From NCBI GenBank assembly GCA_963794265.1, contig CAWCDJ010000005.1:62001-126000 (forward strand): a DNA stretch of 64,000 nucleotides, read 5' to 3'. This DNA comes from CAWCDJ01 sp963794265. Its GTDB lineage: Bacteria > Acidobacteriota > Terriglobia > Bryobacterales > Bryobacteraceae. Under the pieces are notes generated by a model. It saw only the letters and a program-made list of their open reading frames with translations. It had not been told where the DNA came from and did no database searches. A program made the translations under genes and the position numbers. Below, piece by piece: positions 51,534 through 59,715 of this stretch. Within the stretch, counting starts at the first letter, position 1. Each line of letters starts with the position of its first letter.

Positions 51534-52208
51534 TTAGCCGTTCTGCCGCAGCCATTCCCGGAAGGCATCGCGATAGAGGATGATGCCTTTGCGGGAATAC
51601 CGCAGGTAGCCCTGCCGTCGGAACTGGTTCATGTAGTGGGTCACGATCTCGCGGGATGTGCCCACGTACTGCGAAAGAAGCTCGTGCGTGAAAGGAACCA
51701 TGCGCACCGATCCGTCATCTTCCTGAGTGCCCAGGCGCTCGGAAAACCGAATTAGCGAACGTGCCAGCCGCCGCGCGATGTTATCCACGGAGAAGCTTTC
51801 GATGCGGTGCGTGAAGTCGATGGTGCGCTGCACCAGAATCTGCAGTAACGCTACCGCCAGCCGCGGCCGCTTCATCACGATGTCCTCGATCTCCGCGGTG
51901 GTCCAGGTCATCAGCTTGGTATTCTCCAAAGCTGTGGCCTGTTCGGACCGGTGCGGCAGATTGAGAAAAGCCGATTCACCAAAGAACTCATCGGGTTGAT
52001 AGATGTCCACCACCACTTGATGGCCATCATCCGCCAGCCTCGAGACTTTTACTTTGCCGTCGATCACCAGGTAGATGCTGGTTGAAGGTTGGTCCTGACT
52101 GTAGATCATCTGCCCTTTGCGATACTCGACGATGCTTGAGCATGGCAGGTGGGCTAGCGGATCTTCGAGTGGTTTCTGGGGCGCAAACGCTGTGGGACTG
52201 GATGCCAT
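51534..52208 (-). CDS. Crp/Fnr-family transcription regulator
   Basis: The 224-residue protein starts at ATG 52208, with GGAGG six bases upstream. The cyclic-nucleotide-binding beta roll is KGQMIYSQDQPSTSIYLVIDG (split for length) with EFFGESAFLNLPHRSEQATAL, and the C-terminal helix-turn-helix is FTHELLSQYVGTSREIVTHYMNQF with GYLRYSRKGIIL. No Fe-S Cys cluster is visible, so it is not Fnr-type. The preceding gene is 18 bp upstream on the minus strand, so the two are co-transcribed. Confidence 0.92.
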   Translation of the reverse strand: MASSPTAFAPQKPLEDPLAHLPCSSIVEYRKGQMIYSQDQPSTSIYLVIDGKVKVSRLADDGHQVVVDIYQPDEFFGESAFLNLPHRSEQATALENTKLMTWTTAEIEDIVMKRPRLAVALLQILVQRTIDFTHRIESFSVDNIARRLARSLIRFSERLGTQEDDGSVRMVPFTHELLSQYVGTSREIVTHYMNQFRRQGYLRYSRKGIILYRDAFREWLRQNG

Positions 52209-52226
52209 TTATCTCCTCCAAAACGA

Positions 52227-52604
52227 TTACTGCTGCGGAGCGCAGACATCGCTGACTCGCTGAATGCTGCGAACCTTGATTGTGGGGCGAGACTTCTCCG
52301 GTAGGGACGTCCCGCGGACTAATACCTTCTGACCCAGGTATTTGGCGAAGTTTTCCGCCGAAAAACCAACTGCCTCCAAGTTTGCGATCGGTTCCCGCTT
52401 CTGCTCGTCCAGCAGCACGAAGCCGCCATCCTGCTGATCCAGGCAGCCGACAACGCCTGGGGCCGCCTTTTTGGCGCTCGAGCGCTGGATTTGCTCCCCG
52501 GCCGGCTCTCCCCCCGACTGCTGCCGGGCAGTGGCCGCCGCGAACGGCGCCAGGCTTGACGCCGCGAAGAGAAACATAATGCCTACAACAGCTCGACGTT
52601 CCAT
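52227..52604 (-). CDS. Exported OB-fold hypothetical protein
   Basis: ATG 52604 gives a signal peptide (MERRAVVGIMFLFAASSLAPFAAATA) and a 125-residue chain; a longer frame to 52691 lacks such a start. The C-terminal 70 residues (GVVGCLDQQDGGFVLLDEQK, FAKYLGQKVLVRGTSLPEK) resemble small periplasmic OB-fold proteins often seen in Acidobacteria. Function unknown. It is the first gene of a two-gene operon with the Crp-type regulator and divergent from the phosphoesterase gene. Confidence 0.6.
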   Translation of the reverse strand: MERRAVVGIMFLFAASSLAPFAAATARQQSGGEPAGEQIQRSSAKKAAPGVVGCLDQQDGGFVLLDEQKREPIANLEAVGFSAENFAKYLGQKVLVRGTSLPEKSRPTIKVRSIQRVSDVCAPQQ

Positions 52605-52706
52605 TCGGGTTCCGCGAGTAAACCCCGGAGCACGTCGTTTGCCAGCTTTCAATGAAACACCGGATTTCAAACTAATTCCTTTAAGTGTCACGGCTCACTG
52701 ATAAAG

Positions 52707-52720
52707 GGTACATCCGTACC
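52707..52720. promoter_or_regulatory. Palindrome GGTAC-ATCC-GTACC
   Basis: Perfect 5-bp arms with a 4-base gap, located in the divergent region between the OB-fold/Crp operon and the phosphoesterase gene. A weak AGTG...CACT pair (52684-52699) lies next to it. Candidate operator only. Confidence 0.3.
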
Positions 52721-52865
52721 GCTCTGGATATAGCCCATCGTACTGCGTAGGATGAGTGAATTCTTTACCGGTCGGGAAAAAGTTATCTGGTCGCTTCAAC
52801 TAATGTTCTATGTGAAACAAAATCAAAAGCCGGGAATCGGAAAACTCCGGCGATATGATGGAAAC

Positions 52866-55520
52866 GTGCGCGCCGCCCGGCTTTTCTGCCTCATTTTCAG
52901 CGTGTGTGTGGGCATGAGTGCTGCTCAAATGTACACTGCGCCGGCGGGAATCCGTCAGCCGGCCCGGCACGCGGGCCCTTCCATCCTGCCCGGAGGCCGA
53001 ATTATCGCCCCAATCGGAAGGCAACTCCCTACCGGAGCCGGCGCTTTCGGGCTTGCAATCAGCCCCTTGGGACGGACCGTCGTCACCGCGAATGGCGGCC
53101 AAGGGGGAAATTCCCTGACCTTTCTGGAGCAGAACCGGCAGGGCGACTGGCTGGCCCGGCAGATGCCGGTGCAGTCCCCCGACCTCATGGACGACTCCGA
53201 ACGCGAAGAATGGAAAGGAGTTTTCATGGGGGTCGCCTTCCGAAACGAGCATACAATCTTCGTCTCGGAGGGCAACTCGGGCCGCATCAGCGAAGTGGAT
53301 TGGAGTTCCGGCCGCCGTCGCGCGATCGATCTCAACCGCGACGGTTATGCGGACAGCTATACCGGCGACCTCGCCTTCGACCCGGATCGCGGAATACTTT
53401 ACGCCGTCGATCAAGCCAACTTCCGGGTGGTGCTCATCGAGGTAAAGACCCGACAGATATTGGCGTCACTGAAAGTGGGCCGGCTTCCGTTCGCCCTGGC
53501 GCTTTCCCCGGACCGCAAGACGCTCTACGTCACCCACGTTGGCATGTTTCAATATCAGGTGATCCCCGGAGCGGATCCGAAGAACGCCCGCGACAGCGGC
53601 CTGGATTTTCCGGCATTCGGCTTCCCCAGCCCCGAAGCGGTCTCGGGTGTGGAGCGCCGAACCGCACGCGGGCCGGTCCAGGTGCCGGGGTTGGGAGATC
53701 CCAATGTCCGCGAGTCGAACTCCGTGGCGGTGGTGAACGTGAGCGATCCCGCGGCGCCCAAAATCGAGACCTACCTCCGTACCGGCCTGCCGTTCGGACC
53801 GCGAAGCAACGGAGGCAGCAGCCCGTCGGGAATCCTGGCGGCGGGGGATCATGTTTTCGTAGCCAACGCTGCGAACGACTCGATCACCATGATTGACGCG
53901 AAGACCAACCGGGTGGACGCCGAGATCCCGATTCGGATTCCAGGCCTCGAAACCCTGCGCGGCGTTCTGCCGGTAGGGCTGGCATTCGATGCGGCCTCGG
54001 GGTGGCTTCTGGTGGCCGAGGCTGGAATCAATGCCGTGGGCGTGATCGATACCCGGGCGAAGCGGGTGCTGGGGCATTTGCCGGCCGGTTGGTTTCCGAC
54101 CCGGGTCGCCATCGATCGGGGAACGGTGTTCGTGGCTAATGCACGAGGCCAGGGCCGGGGGCCGAATGCGCCGGACGCGCCGGGCGCGTTTCCGAGCAGC
54201 CAGTCGCGCCAGGGAACGGTTTCGGTTTTCCCTTTGCCCGGACCGGCGGAACTCGCCCGGTACACCGATTTCGTGATGCGGGCCAACGGCTTTCGCCCGG
54301 TGGAAGGCCAGGAGCGACCGCTGCCCGCCGGGATCCGGCATGTCGTGCTGATCGTGAAGGAAAACCGGACGTACGACGAGGTGTTCGGCGACATCCTGGA
54401 GGCCTCGAACGGCCCCGTAATGGGCGGCCCCCGGTGGGCTCGCCTGGGCACCCTGGGCTACGCGGACGGCAAAGGTAAGCGGCTGAATCTAAGGGACGTC
54501 GACATCACCCCCAACCACCACGCAATCGCCCGCCAGTGGACCATCAGCGACAACTTCTACGCCGATTCGGACGTCAGCGTCGACGGCCACCACTGGCTGG
54601 TCGGGTCCTACCCCAACGTGTGGACCGAGTCGTCGCTGATGGCCGCGTACAGCGAGCAGAAGAAGGATTTCCGGCTGGGGACCGCCCCCGGGCGCCTGCT
54701 GTTTGCCGGGTCGGATTCCTCCGTGCACCCCGAAGACCAGGAAGAGGGGGGCACGATCTGGCACCATTTTGCGCGGCACGGGGTCACGTTCCGGAACTTC
54801 GGCGAAGGTTTCGAACTGGCCGGAATCGACGAAGGCAGAGACCTCGAACCGAGCGGCGGGCGATACCTCACCAACATCCCCATGCCGGAGCCGCTCTACT
54901 CCCACACTTCGCGCGGCTACCCGGGGTTCAACATGAACATTCCGGACCAGTTCCGCGCCTCGCAGTTCATCCGCGAAATTGAAGACGACTATGTGAAGAC
55001 AGGGGCGGACCTGCCGCAGTTTATCTTTATCCACTTGCCCAACGATCACATGACGGACGCCCGCCCGGAGGATGGCTACCCTTACGACGTATCCTTCGTC
55101 GCCGACAACGACTACGCGCTGGGCCGCATCCTGGAGTTCCTTTCGGGCACGAAATGGTGGAGCAGCATGGCGGTGTTCATCACCGAGGACGACCCGCAGG
55201 GTGGCGTGGACCACATCGACGCGCACCGCACGGTGCTGATGGGCGCCGGGCCGTGGTTCCGGGAGAACTACGTCTCCCACGTCAACACCAGCTTCCCAGG
55301 GCTGCTGAAGACCATTTTCCGGCTGCTCGACCTGCCGCCGCTGAACCTGTTCGACGCCGCGGCCGCCGATCTGGGAGATTGCTTCACCACCCAACCGGAC
55401 ACGGCAGGCTATCGGCTGCGCCCGGTGGACCGGAGGCTGTTCGACCCATCGACGGCCCGAATCTCGGAAAGCGGCAAACCCAGCCCGCGCATGGACGACC
55501 CGCGCGAAGTGAACCACTGA
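52866..55520 (+). CDS. YVTN beta-propeller protein with C-terminal phosphoesterase (AcpA/PLC-like) domain
   Basis: GTG 52866 is favoured because it gives a signal peptide (VRAARLFCLIFSVCVGMSAAQ); an ATG at 52752 would put a non-secretory stretch in front. Residues about 60-480 contain YVTN-type repeats (AFGLAISPLGRTVVTANG, LPFALALSPDRKTLYVTHVG, ILAAGDHVFVANAANDSITMID; split for length), consistent with a seven-bladed propeller. Residues about 490-850 form a phosphoesterase of the AcpA/phospholipase C family: VVLIVKENRTYDEVFGD (metal site), DNFYADSDVSVDGHHWLVG and FITEDDPQGGVDHIDAHRT. The protein should act outside the cytoplasm on phosphate esters or phospholipids. Confidence 0.85.
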   Translation: MRAARLFCLIFSVCVGMSAAQMYTAPAGIRQPARHAGPSILPGGRIIAPIGRQLPTGAGAFGLAISPLGRTVVTANGGQGGNSLTFLEQNRQGDWLARQMPVQSPDLMDDSEREEWKGVFMGVAFRNEHTIFVSEGNSGRISEVDWSSGRRRAIDLNRDGYADSYTGDLAFDPDRGILYAVDQANFRVVLIEVKTRQILASLKVGRLPFALALSPDRKTLYVTHVGMFQYQVIPGADPKNARDSGLDFPAFGFPSPEAVSGVERRTARGPVQVPGLGDPNVRESNSVAVVNVSDPAAPKIETYLRTGLPFGPRSNGGSSPSGILAAGDHVFVANAANDSITMIDAKTNRVDAEIPIRIPGLETLRGVLPVGLAFDAASGWLLVAEAGINAVGVIDTRAKRVLGHLPAGWFPTRVAIDRGTVFVANARGQGRGPNAPDAPGAFPSSQSRQGTVSVFPLPGPAELARYTDFVMRANGFRPVEGQERPLPAGIRHVVLIVKENRTYDEVFGDILEASNGPVMGGPRWARLGTLGYADGKGKRLNLRDVDITPNHHAIARQWTISDNFYADSDVSVDGHHWLVGSYPNVWTESSLMAAYSEQKKDFRLGTAPGRLLFAGSDSSVHPEDQEEGGTIWHHFARHGVTFRNFGEGFELAGIDEGRDLEPSGGRYLTNIPMPEPLYSHTSRGYPGFNMNIPDQFRASQFIREIEDDYVKTGADLPQFIFIHLPNDHMTDARPEDGYPYDVSFVADNDYALGRILEFLSGTKWWSSMAVFITEDDPQGGVDHIDAHRTVLMGAGPWFRENYVSHVNTSFPGLLKTIFRLLDLPPLNLFDAAAADLGDCFTTQPDTAGYRLRPVDRRLFDPSTARISESGKPSPRMDDPREVNH

Positions 55521-55529
55521 GGCAGGAGC

Positions 55530-57761
55530 CTACGCCGATTCGGCCGCCCGGTTGCTGCGGCCCGAGTTGACGATCCAGTTGCGGAACATTGCGGTGTAGG
55601 CGCGCGCCTCCGGATCGGACCGCAGTTGCTCCACCGTGAAGCGCATCTTGCGGCCCCAGTTCGGGTATTGCCAGGTTGTGCCCGGCAGGTTCTGCTGGGC
55701 CAGTTCCTTGGTGAGGTCCTCTTGGTTGATCGCCAGCAACTGGCAGGGCGTTCCGGCCAGGAATCCCACCACGGCATTGTGCAGGTCTCCGGTCAGCTCG
55801 GGATAATCCCGGGCCCAACGCGAAAGGTGGCCGGGCATCAATCCCAGCGAAAAAAGCACGTCCAGCATCTTCTGTTTCTCGGCGAAGCGGGCATCGGATT
55901 GGGCGCGGAATCCGCCCTCGTCGAGCACGCCCGCGGCGCGCCGCGCTTCGAGGTCGGTGCCGGTCCAGAAGCCGGCCAGCGTCGGCAGGTCGTGGGTGGT
56001 CGAAGAGACCAGAGCCTGGGCAGGGTATTCGTCGTTGCGGCGAAAACCGCCGCTCGAATTTTTCTCGAAATAGAACAGCCGGTAGCTGAGGACGCCGAAG
56101 CGCGCCAGCGTTTCTCGAATCTCAGGCTCGACCGTACCCAGGTCCTCACCCACCACCACCACCCGGTTGCGGACGCTTTCGAGCGCCAGGATACGGACGA
56201 AATCTTCGTTCACTTCGCGCACGTAAGCCCCCTGGGTGGCGTCGAGGTCGTCGGGAATCCAGTAGAGGCGGAACAGCCGCATGACGTGATCGATGCGCAG
56301 GGCGCCGCCGTGGCGGAAGTTCTTGCGGATGGAATCGGCGAACAGCCGGTAGCCGTCTTCGTAGTGGCGGCGGGAATCGGGCGGAGGAAAGCCCCAATCC
56401 TGCCCCTTGGGAGCGAAATCGTCGGGCGGCGACCCGACGCGGCATCCGCTCACGAAGAAGGGGCGGTGAGCCCAGAGATCCGAACCGAAGCGGTCGGTAG
56501 CCAGCGCCAGGTCATGGTAGAGCCCGATCGCCAGGCGGCGTTCGCGCGCATGCTGCTGCGCCCGGCCCAGTTGGATGTCGATCTGCCATTGCAAGTACTG
56601 GTAAAACATCACCGAGCGCCAGTGTTTCCGGCGGAAGGCCTGGGTTTCGGACGAGCGGGGGTCCTGGTAGCCGGCGGGCCACTGGGTCCACATCCATACG
56701 TCGGGGTTGGCCCGGTGCAGCGATTCGTCTAACGCGCAATAGGTGGCGAACCTCTCGAGCAGGCAGCCCTCGCGCTCGAGGAAAGCGCCAAACTCGTGCG
56801 CGCGCCGGGTGCCGCGCCGCCACTCCCGAAGGAATTGGACAAACCCCAGTTTCAGAAACCGCAGTTTGAGCGCGGCCACGCGTTCGTACTCGACGAACTG
56901 CGTTTCCCTCAACTGGCGAATCTCGGTCTGGATCTCCGCCCTTCCCCACAGGCAGCGCGCACGCCGGCTTTGGGCGAAGTCTTCCATGGCTTCCACGTCG
57001 AGATACAAAAAGTTCTGGTAGAAGATGCAGTTCGGCAGGTAGGGGCTGGTGTTGAACGGCCGGCGGTTGTGGATGGCGTGCAGCGGATTGAGCCCCACGA
57101 AACTGGCTTCCAGGTCATCGACGACCCAGTCCAGGACGGCGTCGAGATCGCTGAAATCGCCGCAACCCCAGTTGCGCGCGGAGCGCACGCCGTAGAGGCT
57201 CACGGTGACCCCGGCCATGCGCCCTCCGCGGCCGAGGTGGGCCGGCGTCCAGGCCCGGTCGGGAGTCACGATGTAACGGGTCGTGCCGGTTTTCGAGCCA
57301 GCCTTCACCTTGATCTCGTGATAACCGAGCGGAAGCGCGGCGGGAATGCGCGCGAGTTTGCGCACCCAGTTCTGCCCGCCGGCTTGGGCGGATGCCGTCT
57401 GCGGCAGGTCGCGCAGGTTGACCTCCGACTCGGAGACCCGCCCCTCCTCCTCGGTGACGATGATCCGGGCGGTCGCTTCCGAAGAGCCGGCCGGGACATT
57501 CAGCGGCAGTTCGACTTCGCCCGATTGGCGGGCGACGATGCAGGGCGGCAGCAACCGCTCCCACTCGCGCCGGGCAAACTCGGCCAGCGAGCGTTCGAGG
57601 ACCTCCGCGCTCGATGCGTCGATCCCCTTGGCCCGCAGGATTACCTGCTTGGCCTGGGTGGTCGTGGTATGGTAGCGGCCCCAGATATCCCAGAAGCCCG
57701 GGCCGATTCCATGATCGGAGGCGGCGCGATCCAACATTTGCTTGAAGCTTTCGGAAGGCAT
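55530..57761 (-). CDS. malQ: 4-alpha-glucanotransferase (amylomaltase, GH77)
   Basis: ATG 57761 is chosen because upstream sequence in this frame runs antisense to nuoB and does not look like MalQ. The 743-residue enzyme has an N-terminal extension of about 150 residues (IIVTEEEGRVSESEVNLRDL region), then the GH77 barrel: YGVRSARNWGCGDFSDL, NTSPYLPNCIFYQNFLYLDV, GLYHDLALATDRFGSDLW, ALRIDHVMRLFRLYWIP (nucleophile Asp), VVVGEDLGTVEPEI (acid/base Glu) and SSTTHDLPTLAGFW (third Asp). It transfers alpha-1,4-glucan segments in maltose or glycogen metabolism. It converges on the phosphoesterase gene with nine bp between stops. Confidence 0.93.
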   Translation of the reverse strand: MPSESFKQMLDRAASDHGIGPGFWDIWGRYHTTTTQAKQVILRAKGIDASSAEVLERSLAEFARREWERLLPPCIVARQSGEVELPLNVPAGSSEATARIIVTEEEGRVSESEVNLRDLPQTASAQAGGQNWVRKLARIPAALPLGYHEIKVKAGSKTGTTRYIVTPDRAWTPAHLGRGGRMAGVTVSLYGVRSARNWGCGDFSDLDAVLDWVVDDLEASFVGLNPLHAIHNRRPFNTSPYLPNCIFYQNFLYLDVEAMEDFAQSRRARCLWGRAEIQTEIRQLRETQFVEYERVAALKLRFLKLGFVQFLREWRRGTRRAHEFGAFLEREGCLLERFATYCALDESLHRANPDVWMWTQWPAGYQDPRSSETQAFRRKHWRSVMFYQYLQWQIDIQLGRAQQHARERRLAIGLYHDLALATDRFGSDLWAHRPFFVSGCRVGSPPDDFAPKGQDWGFPPPDSRRHYEDGYRLFADSIRKNFRHGGALRIDHVMRLFRLYWIPDDLDATQGAYVREVNEDFVRILALESVRNRVVVVGEDLGTVEPEIRETLARFGVLSYRLFYFEKNSSGGFRRNDEYPAQALVSSTTHDLPTLAGFWTGTDLEARRAAGVLDEGGFRAQSDARFAEKQKMLDVLFSLGLMPGHLSRWARDYPELTGDLHNAVVGFLAGTPCQLLAINQEDLTKELAQQNLPGTTWQYPNWGRKMRFTVEQLRSDPEARAYTAMFRNWIVNSGRSNRAAESA

Positions 57762-57819
57762 GGAAAAAGCGAATAACTCGATTCTACAGGACCGCCGCCG
57801 GCCATGCGAAAATGATGGT

Positions 57820-58374
57820 ATGGATAAACCCCTTGCCAGCGGACCTTCCGAGCTGTTTGCGCGGATCGACGAGTACTCGGTCAACAACCCGGCCGCCGCG
57901 GCTTCCGAAGGCATCGTGTTCACCACGCTCGACAAGGCCGTCAACTGGGCGCGCAAGAATTCCATCTGGCCAATGACATTCGGGTTGGCCTGCTGCGCGA
58001 TCGAGATGATGTCGATGAGCGCGTCGCGGTTCGACATCGCGCGCTTCGGCGCCGAGGTCTTCCGCGGATCGCCGCGGCAATCGGACCTGATGATCATCGC
58101 GGGCCGCGTATCGAACAAGATGGCTCCGGTGATCCGCCACCTGTACCAGCAGATGCCGGAACCGAAGTGGGCGATATCCATGGGCGCGTGCGCCACCTCG
58201 ACAGGCGTGTTCAACAATTACGCGCTGATCCCCGTGAACCAGGTGATCCCGATCGACGTTTTCGTCCCGGGATGCCCACCGCGTCCGGAACAGTTGATCT
58301 ACGCCCTGATGCTGCTGCAACAGAAGATCCAGGACCAGAGCGGCACGGTGAAGCAGGTTCTGAACCTCGCATGA
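57820..58374 (+). CDS. nuoB: NADH-quinone oxidoreductase subunit B
   Basis: ATG 57820 gives 184 residues. The N2-cluster ligands are visible: GLACCAIEMM with the tandem Cys, SMGACATSTG and VPGCPPRPEQ. The family signature region MSASRFDIARFGAEVFRGSPRQSDL is intact (quoted in part). NuoB carries the terminal Fe-S cluster N2 of complex I at the quinone end. No other nuo gene follows: the next gene (ATGA overlap) is a PCP_red-domain protein, then a hypothetical gene on the other strand. Either this is a split nuo locus or an extra NuoB-like protein. Confidence 0.92.
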   Translation: MDKPLASGPSELFARIDEYSVNNPAAAASEGIVFTTLDKAVNWARKNSIWPMTFGLACCAIEMMSMSASRFDIARFGAEVFRGSPRQSDLMIIAGRVSNKMAPVIRHLYQQMPEPKWAISMGACATSTGVFNNYALIPVNQVIPIDVFVPGCPPRPEQLIYALMLLQQKIQDQSGTVKQVLNLA

Positions 58375-58628
58375 ACTGGAACGACGCCGCTGAAGATTTC
58401 CTGAACCTGGTTTTGGCCCAGACCCCGCGCCCCGTTCGCGAAAATACCGAAGCGGAATTGCGCGGCGAGGCCGAAGCGCTGGCCCAAGAAGACGGCAAGA
58501 ACCGCGTGGGCGTGGAGACAGTGATTGCGGCCTGGGTGCGGCACACGCCGGAAGCGTTGCGGCCGGACTTGCCGCGGCAGATGGAACGGTTCGGGCTGGA
58601 CCCGCAGGATTACCGGCACCTGCTATAG
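58371..58628 (+). CDS. PCP_red-domain small protein
   Basis: ATG 58371 overlaps the nuoB stop (ATGA). The 85-residue protein matches the PCP_red (proto-chlorophyllide reductase 57 kDa subunit C-terminal) domain: WNDAAEDFLNLVLAQTPRPVR, an acidic helix (ENTEAELRGEAEALAQE; split) and NRVGVETVIAAWVRHTPEAL. In BchB this domain lies at the C-terminus; stand-alone forms are found in non-photosynthetic bacteria, sometimes near Fe-S proteins. The coupling to nuoB suggests a role in assembly or electron transfer, but this is inference. Confidence 0.7.
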   Translation: MNWNDAAEDFLNLVLAQTPRPVRENTEAELRGEAEALAQEDGKNRVGVETVIAAWVRHTPEALRPDLPRQMERFGLDPQDYRHLL

Positions 58629-58632
58629 CCGC

Positions 58633-58648
58633 CTGGCCTGGAGGCCAG
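58633..58648. terminator. Palindromic hairpin CTGGCC-TGGA-GGCCAG
   Basis: Perfect 6-bp stem right after the nuoB/PCP_red operon and before a convergent gene. A second hairpin lies 14 bases downstream (58663-58679). Without a T-run, its termination role is uncertain. Confidence 0.4.
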
Positions 58649-58662
58649 CCTATTCTCAGTAA

Positions 58663-58679
58663 CCCTACGCTCAGTAGGG
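58663..58679. repeat. Inverted repeat CCCTAC-GCTCA-GTAGGG
   Basis: Perfect 6-bp arms around a 5-base loop, downstream of the first hairpin, in the gap between convergent genes. May be part of a bidirectional terminator or a REP-type element. Confidence 0.4.
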
Positions 58680-58707
58680 GAATAATATACTTGTCCAATC
58701 CGCCAGA

Positions 58708-59085
58708 TTACACAGCCGACATCTTGCGCCACTTGCTCAAGACGAGACTGTCGCCGTATGAGGTGTGACCGCATTGTGTAGTTGCGTATGCACGATTTGC
58801 TTTCCCAGGAAACCCGAGGCTACGAACTGCTCGAACGTCAATGGACTCTCTCGGCTCTAATCTTTTCGGCAGAAGTATTAGCGGATCTGGCATAACTACG
58901 GCTCGCCCATTCTCCCCATTCAAAGAAAAGCCAACTTCTGCAATGGTCACCGGGAATGCGCTGAGATTCGTCACTTCAATACACGCAAACCCGTCAGATA
59001 GCAGTTCTTTGTTGCTGGACAGGAATCCGTTTCCCCGAATTGCGGTGCTCTTGGGAACCACGTTCAGCCGGACTCGACGCTGCAA
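58708..59085 (-). CDS. Hypothetical protein
   Basis: The 125-residue product is soluble and beta-rich: FLSSNKELLSDGFACIEVTN, VTIAEVGFSLNGENGRAV and LILLPKRLEPRESIDVRAV, a layout seen in small hypothetical proteins of scattered distribution, sometimes in mobile regions. No catalytic motif. Composition is less GC-rich than neighbouring genes and it adjoins the ISL3 remnant region, so horizontal transfer is possible. Confidence 0.5.
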   Translation of the reverse strand: MQRRVRLNVVPKSTAIRGNGFLSSNKELLSDGFACIEVTNLSAFPVTIAEVGFSLNGENGRAVVMPDPLILLPKRLEPRESIDVRAVRSLGFPGKANRAYATTQCGHTSYGDSLVLSKWRKMSAV

Positions 59086-59298
59086 TAAGTTCGCCTCGTC
59101 AGAGGAATCTGTGGGTCATTGATCCGTCCATTTGACGACGGCACATCAGGTCGCGTACCGGTTGAGGCCAGGTCTCACAATTGCGTTTCCCGTCAATTTG
59201 CATCTGGACCGCGATCCTCCTGGTCGGATGCGTTGAGACGATCCGCCCGTGGCTGCGGGGTGGTATGCGTGTTCCGCGGCAGGATCGCTCGTGATTCG

Positions 59299-59328
59299 TT
59301 GGTAGACGGCCTACCCTGCTGTGATATT
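59299..59328 (+). promoter_or_regulatory. Promoter of the padR-ADOP operon
   Basis: TTGGTA (59299-59304) as -35, an 18-base spacer and GATATT (59323-59328) as -10. Transcription would begin near 59335, at the left edge of the second palindrome. The -35 overlaps the first palindrome, so binding there would block RNA polymerase. Confidence 0.45.
59301..59315. promoter_or_regulatory. Palindromic operator 1 (GGTAGACGGCCTACC)
   Basis: Perfect outer 5-bp arms (GGTAG / CTACC) around ACGGC, overlapping the -35. It is the inverted counterpart of the second palindrome: GTTGGTAGACGG here pairs with CCGTCTACCAAC at 59342-59353. Likely a PadR-binding site. Confidence 0.6.
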
Positions 59329-59335
59329 CTTCTAA

Positions 59336-59350
59336 GGTAGACCGTCTACC
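59336..59350. promoter_or_regulatory. Palindromic operator 2 (GGTAGACCGTCTACC)
   Basis: A perfect 7-1-7 palindrome four bases before the padR start codon, covering the likely transcription start and the place where a ribosome site would be. It shares the GGTAGAC half-site with operator 1, 35 bases away. Likely a PadR autoregulatory site. Confidence 0.7.
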
Positions 59351-59354
59351 AACG

Positions 59355-59714
59355 ATGTCAGCAAACAGCCGAAATCCTCGACTTGAGCTTGTCCAGGGCA
59401 CGTTGGACATGCTCATTCTTCGTACGCTCCAGATCGGGCCTGCCCATGGGCATCAGATCGCGAAGTATTTGCAGCGTACAACCGACGACGTGCTGCAGGT
59501 CGAGCACGGGTCCCTATATCCAGCCCTCCACCGCCTCGAAAGAAGAGGGTGGCTTGCGGCCAGCTGGGAGCCGGTCGCGAAGGACTCGAAACGCAAACTC
59601 AAGTTTTATCGATTGACTGCGAGCGGCCGCAAGCAATTGTGTGCCGAGGAGTCGCGATGGAAACAGATGGCAGACGCGATCAGTCGCGTTATGTGGCCTG
59701 TTCAGGAGCATTGA
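59355..59714 (+). CDS. PadR-family regulator (acidobacterial type)
   Basis: The 119-residue winged-helix protein begins RNPRLELVQGTLDMLILRTL, then HGHQIAKYLQ, VEHGSLYPALHRLERRGWL and FYRLTASGRKQL, matching PadR regulators that precede ADOP permeases. It should repress its own operon through the two palindromes just upstream and probably responds to a ligand or stress. The ADOP start follows its stop by one base. Confidence 0.9.
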   Translation: MSANSRNPRLELVQGTLDMLILRTLQIGPAHGHQIAKYLQRTTDDVLQVEHGSLYPALHRLERRGWLAASWEPVAKDSKRKLKFYRLTASGRKQLCAEESRWKQMADAISRVMWPVQEH

Positions 59715-59715
59715 G

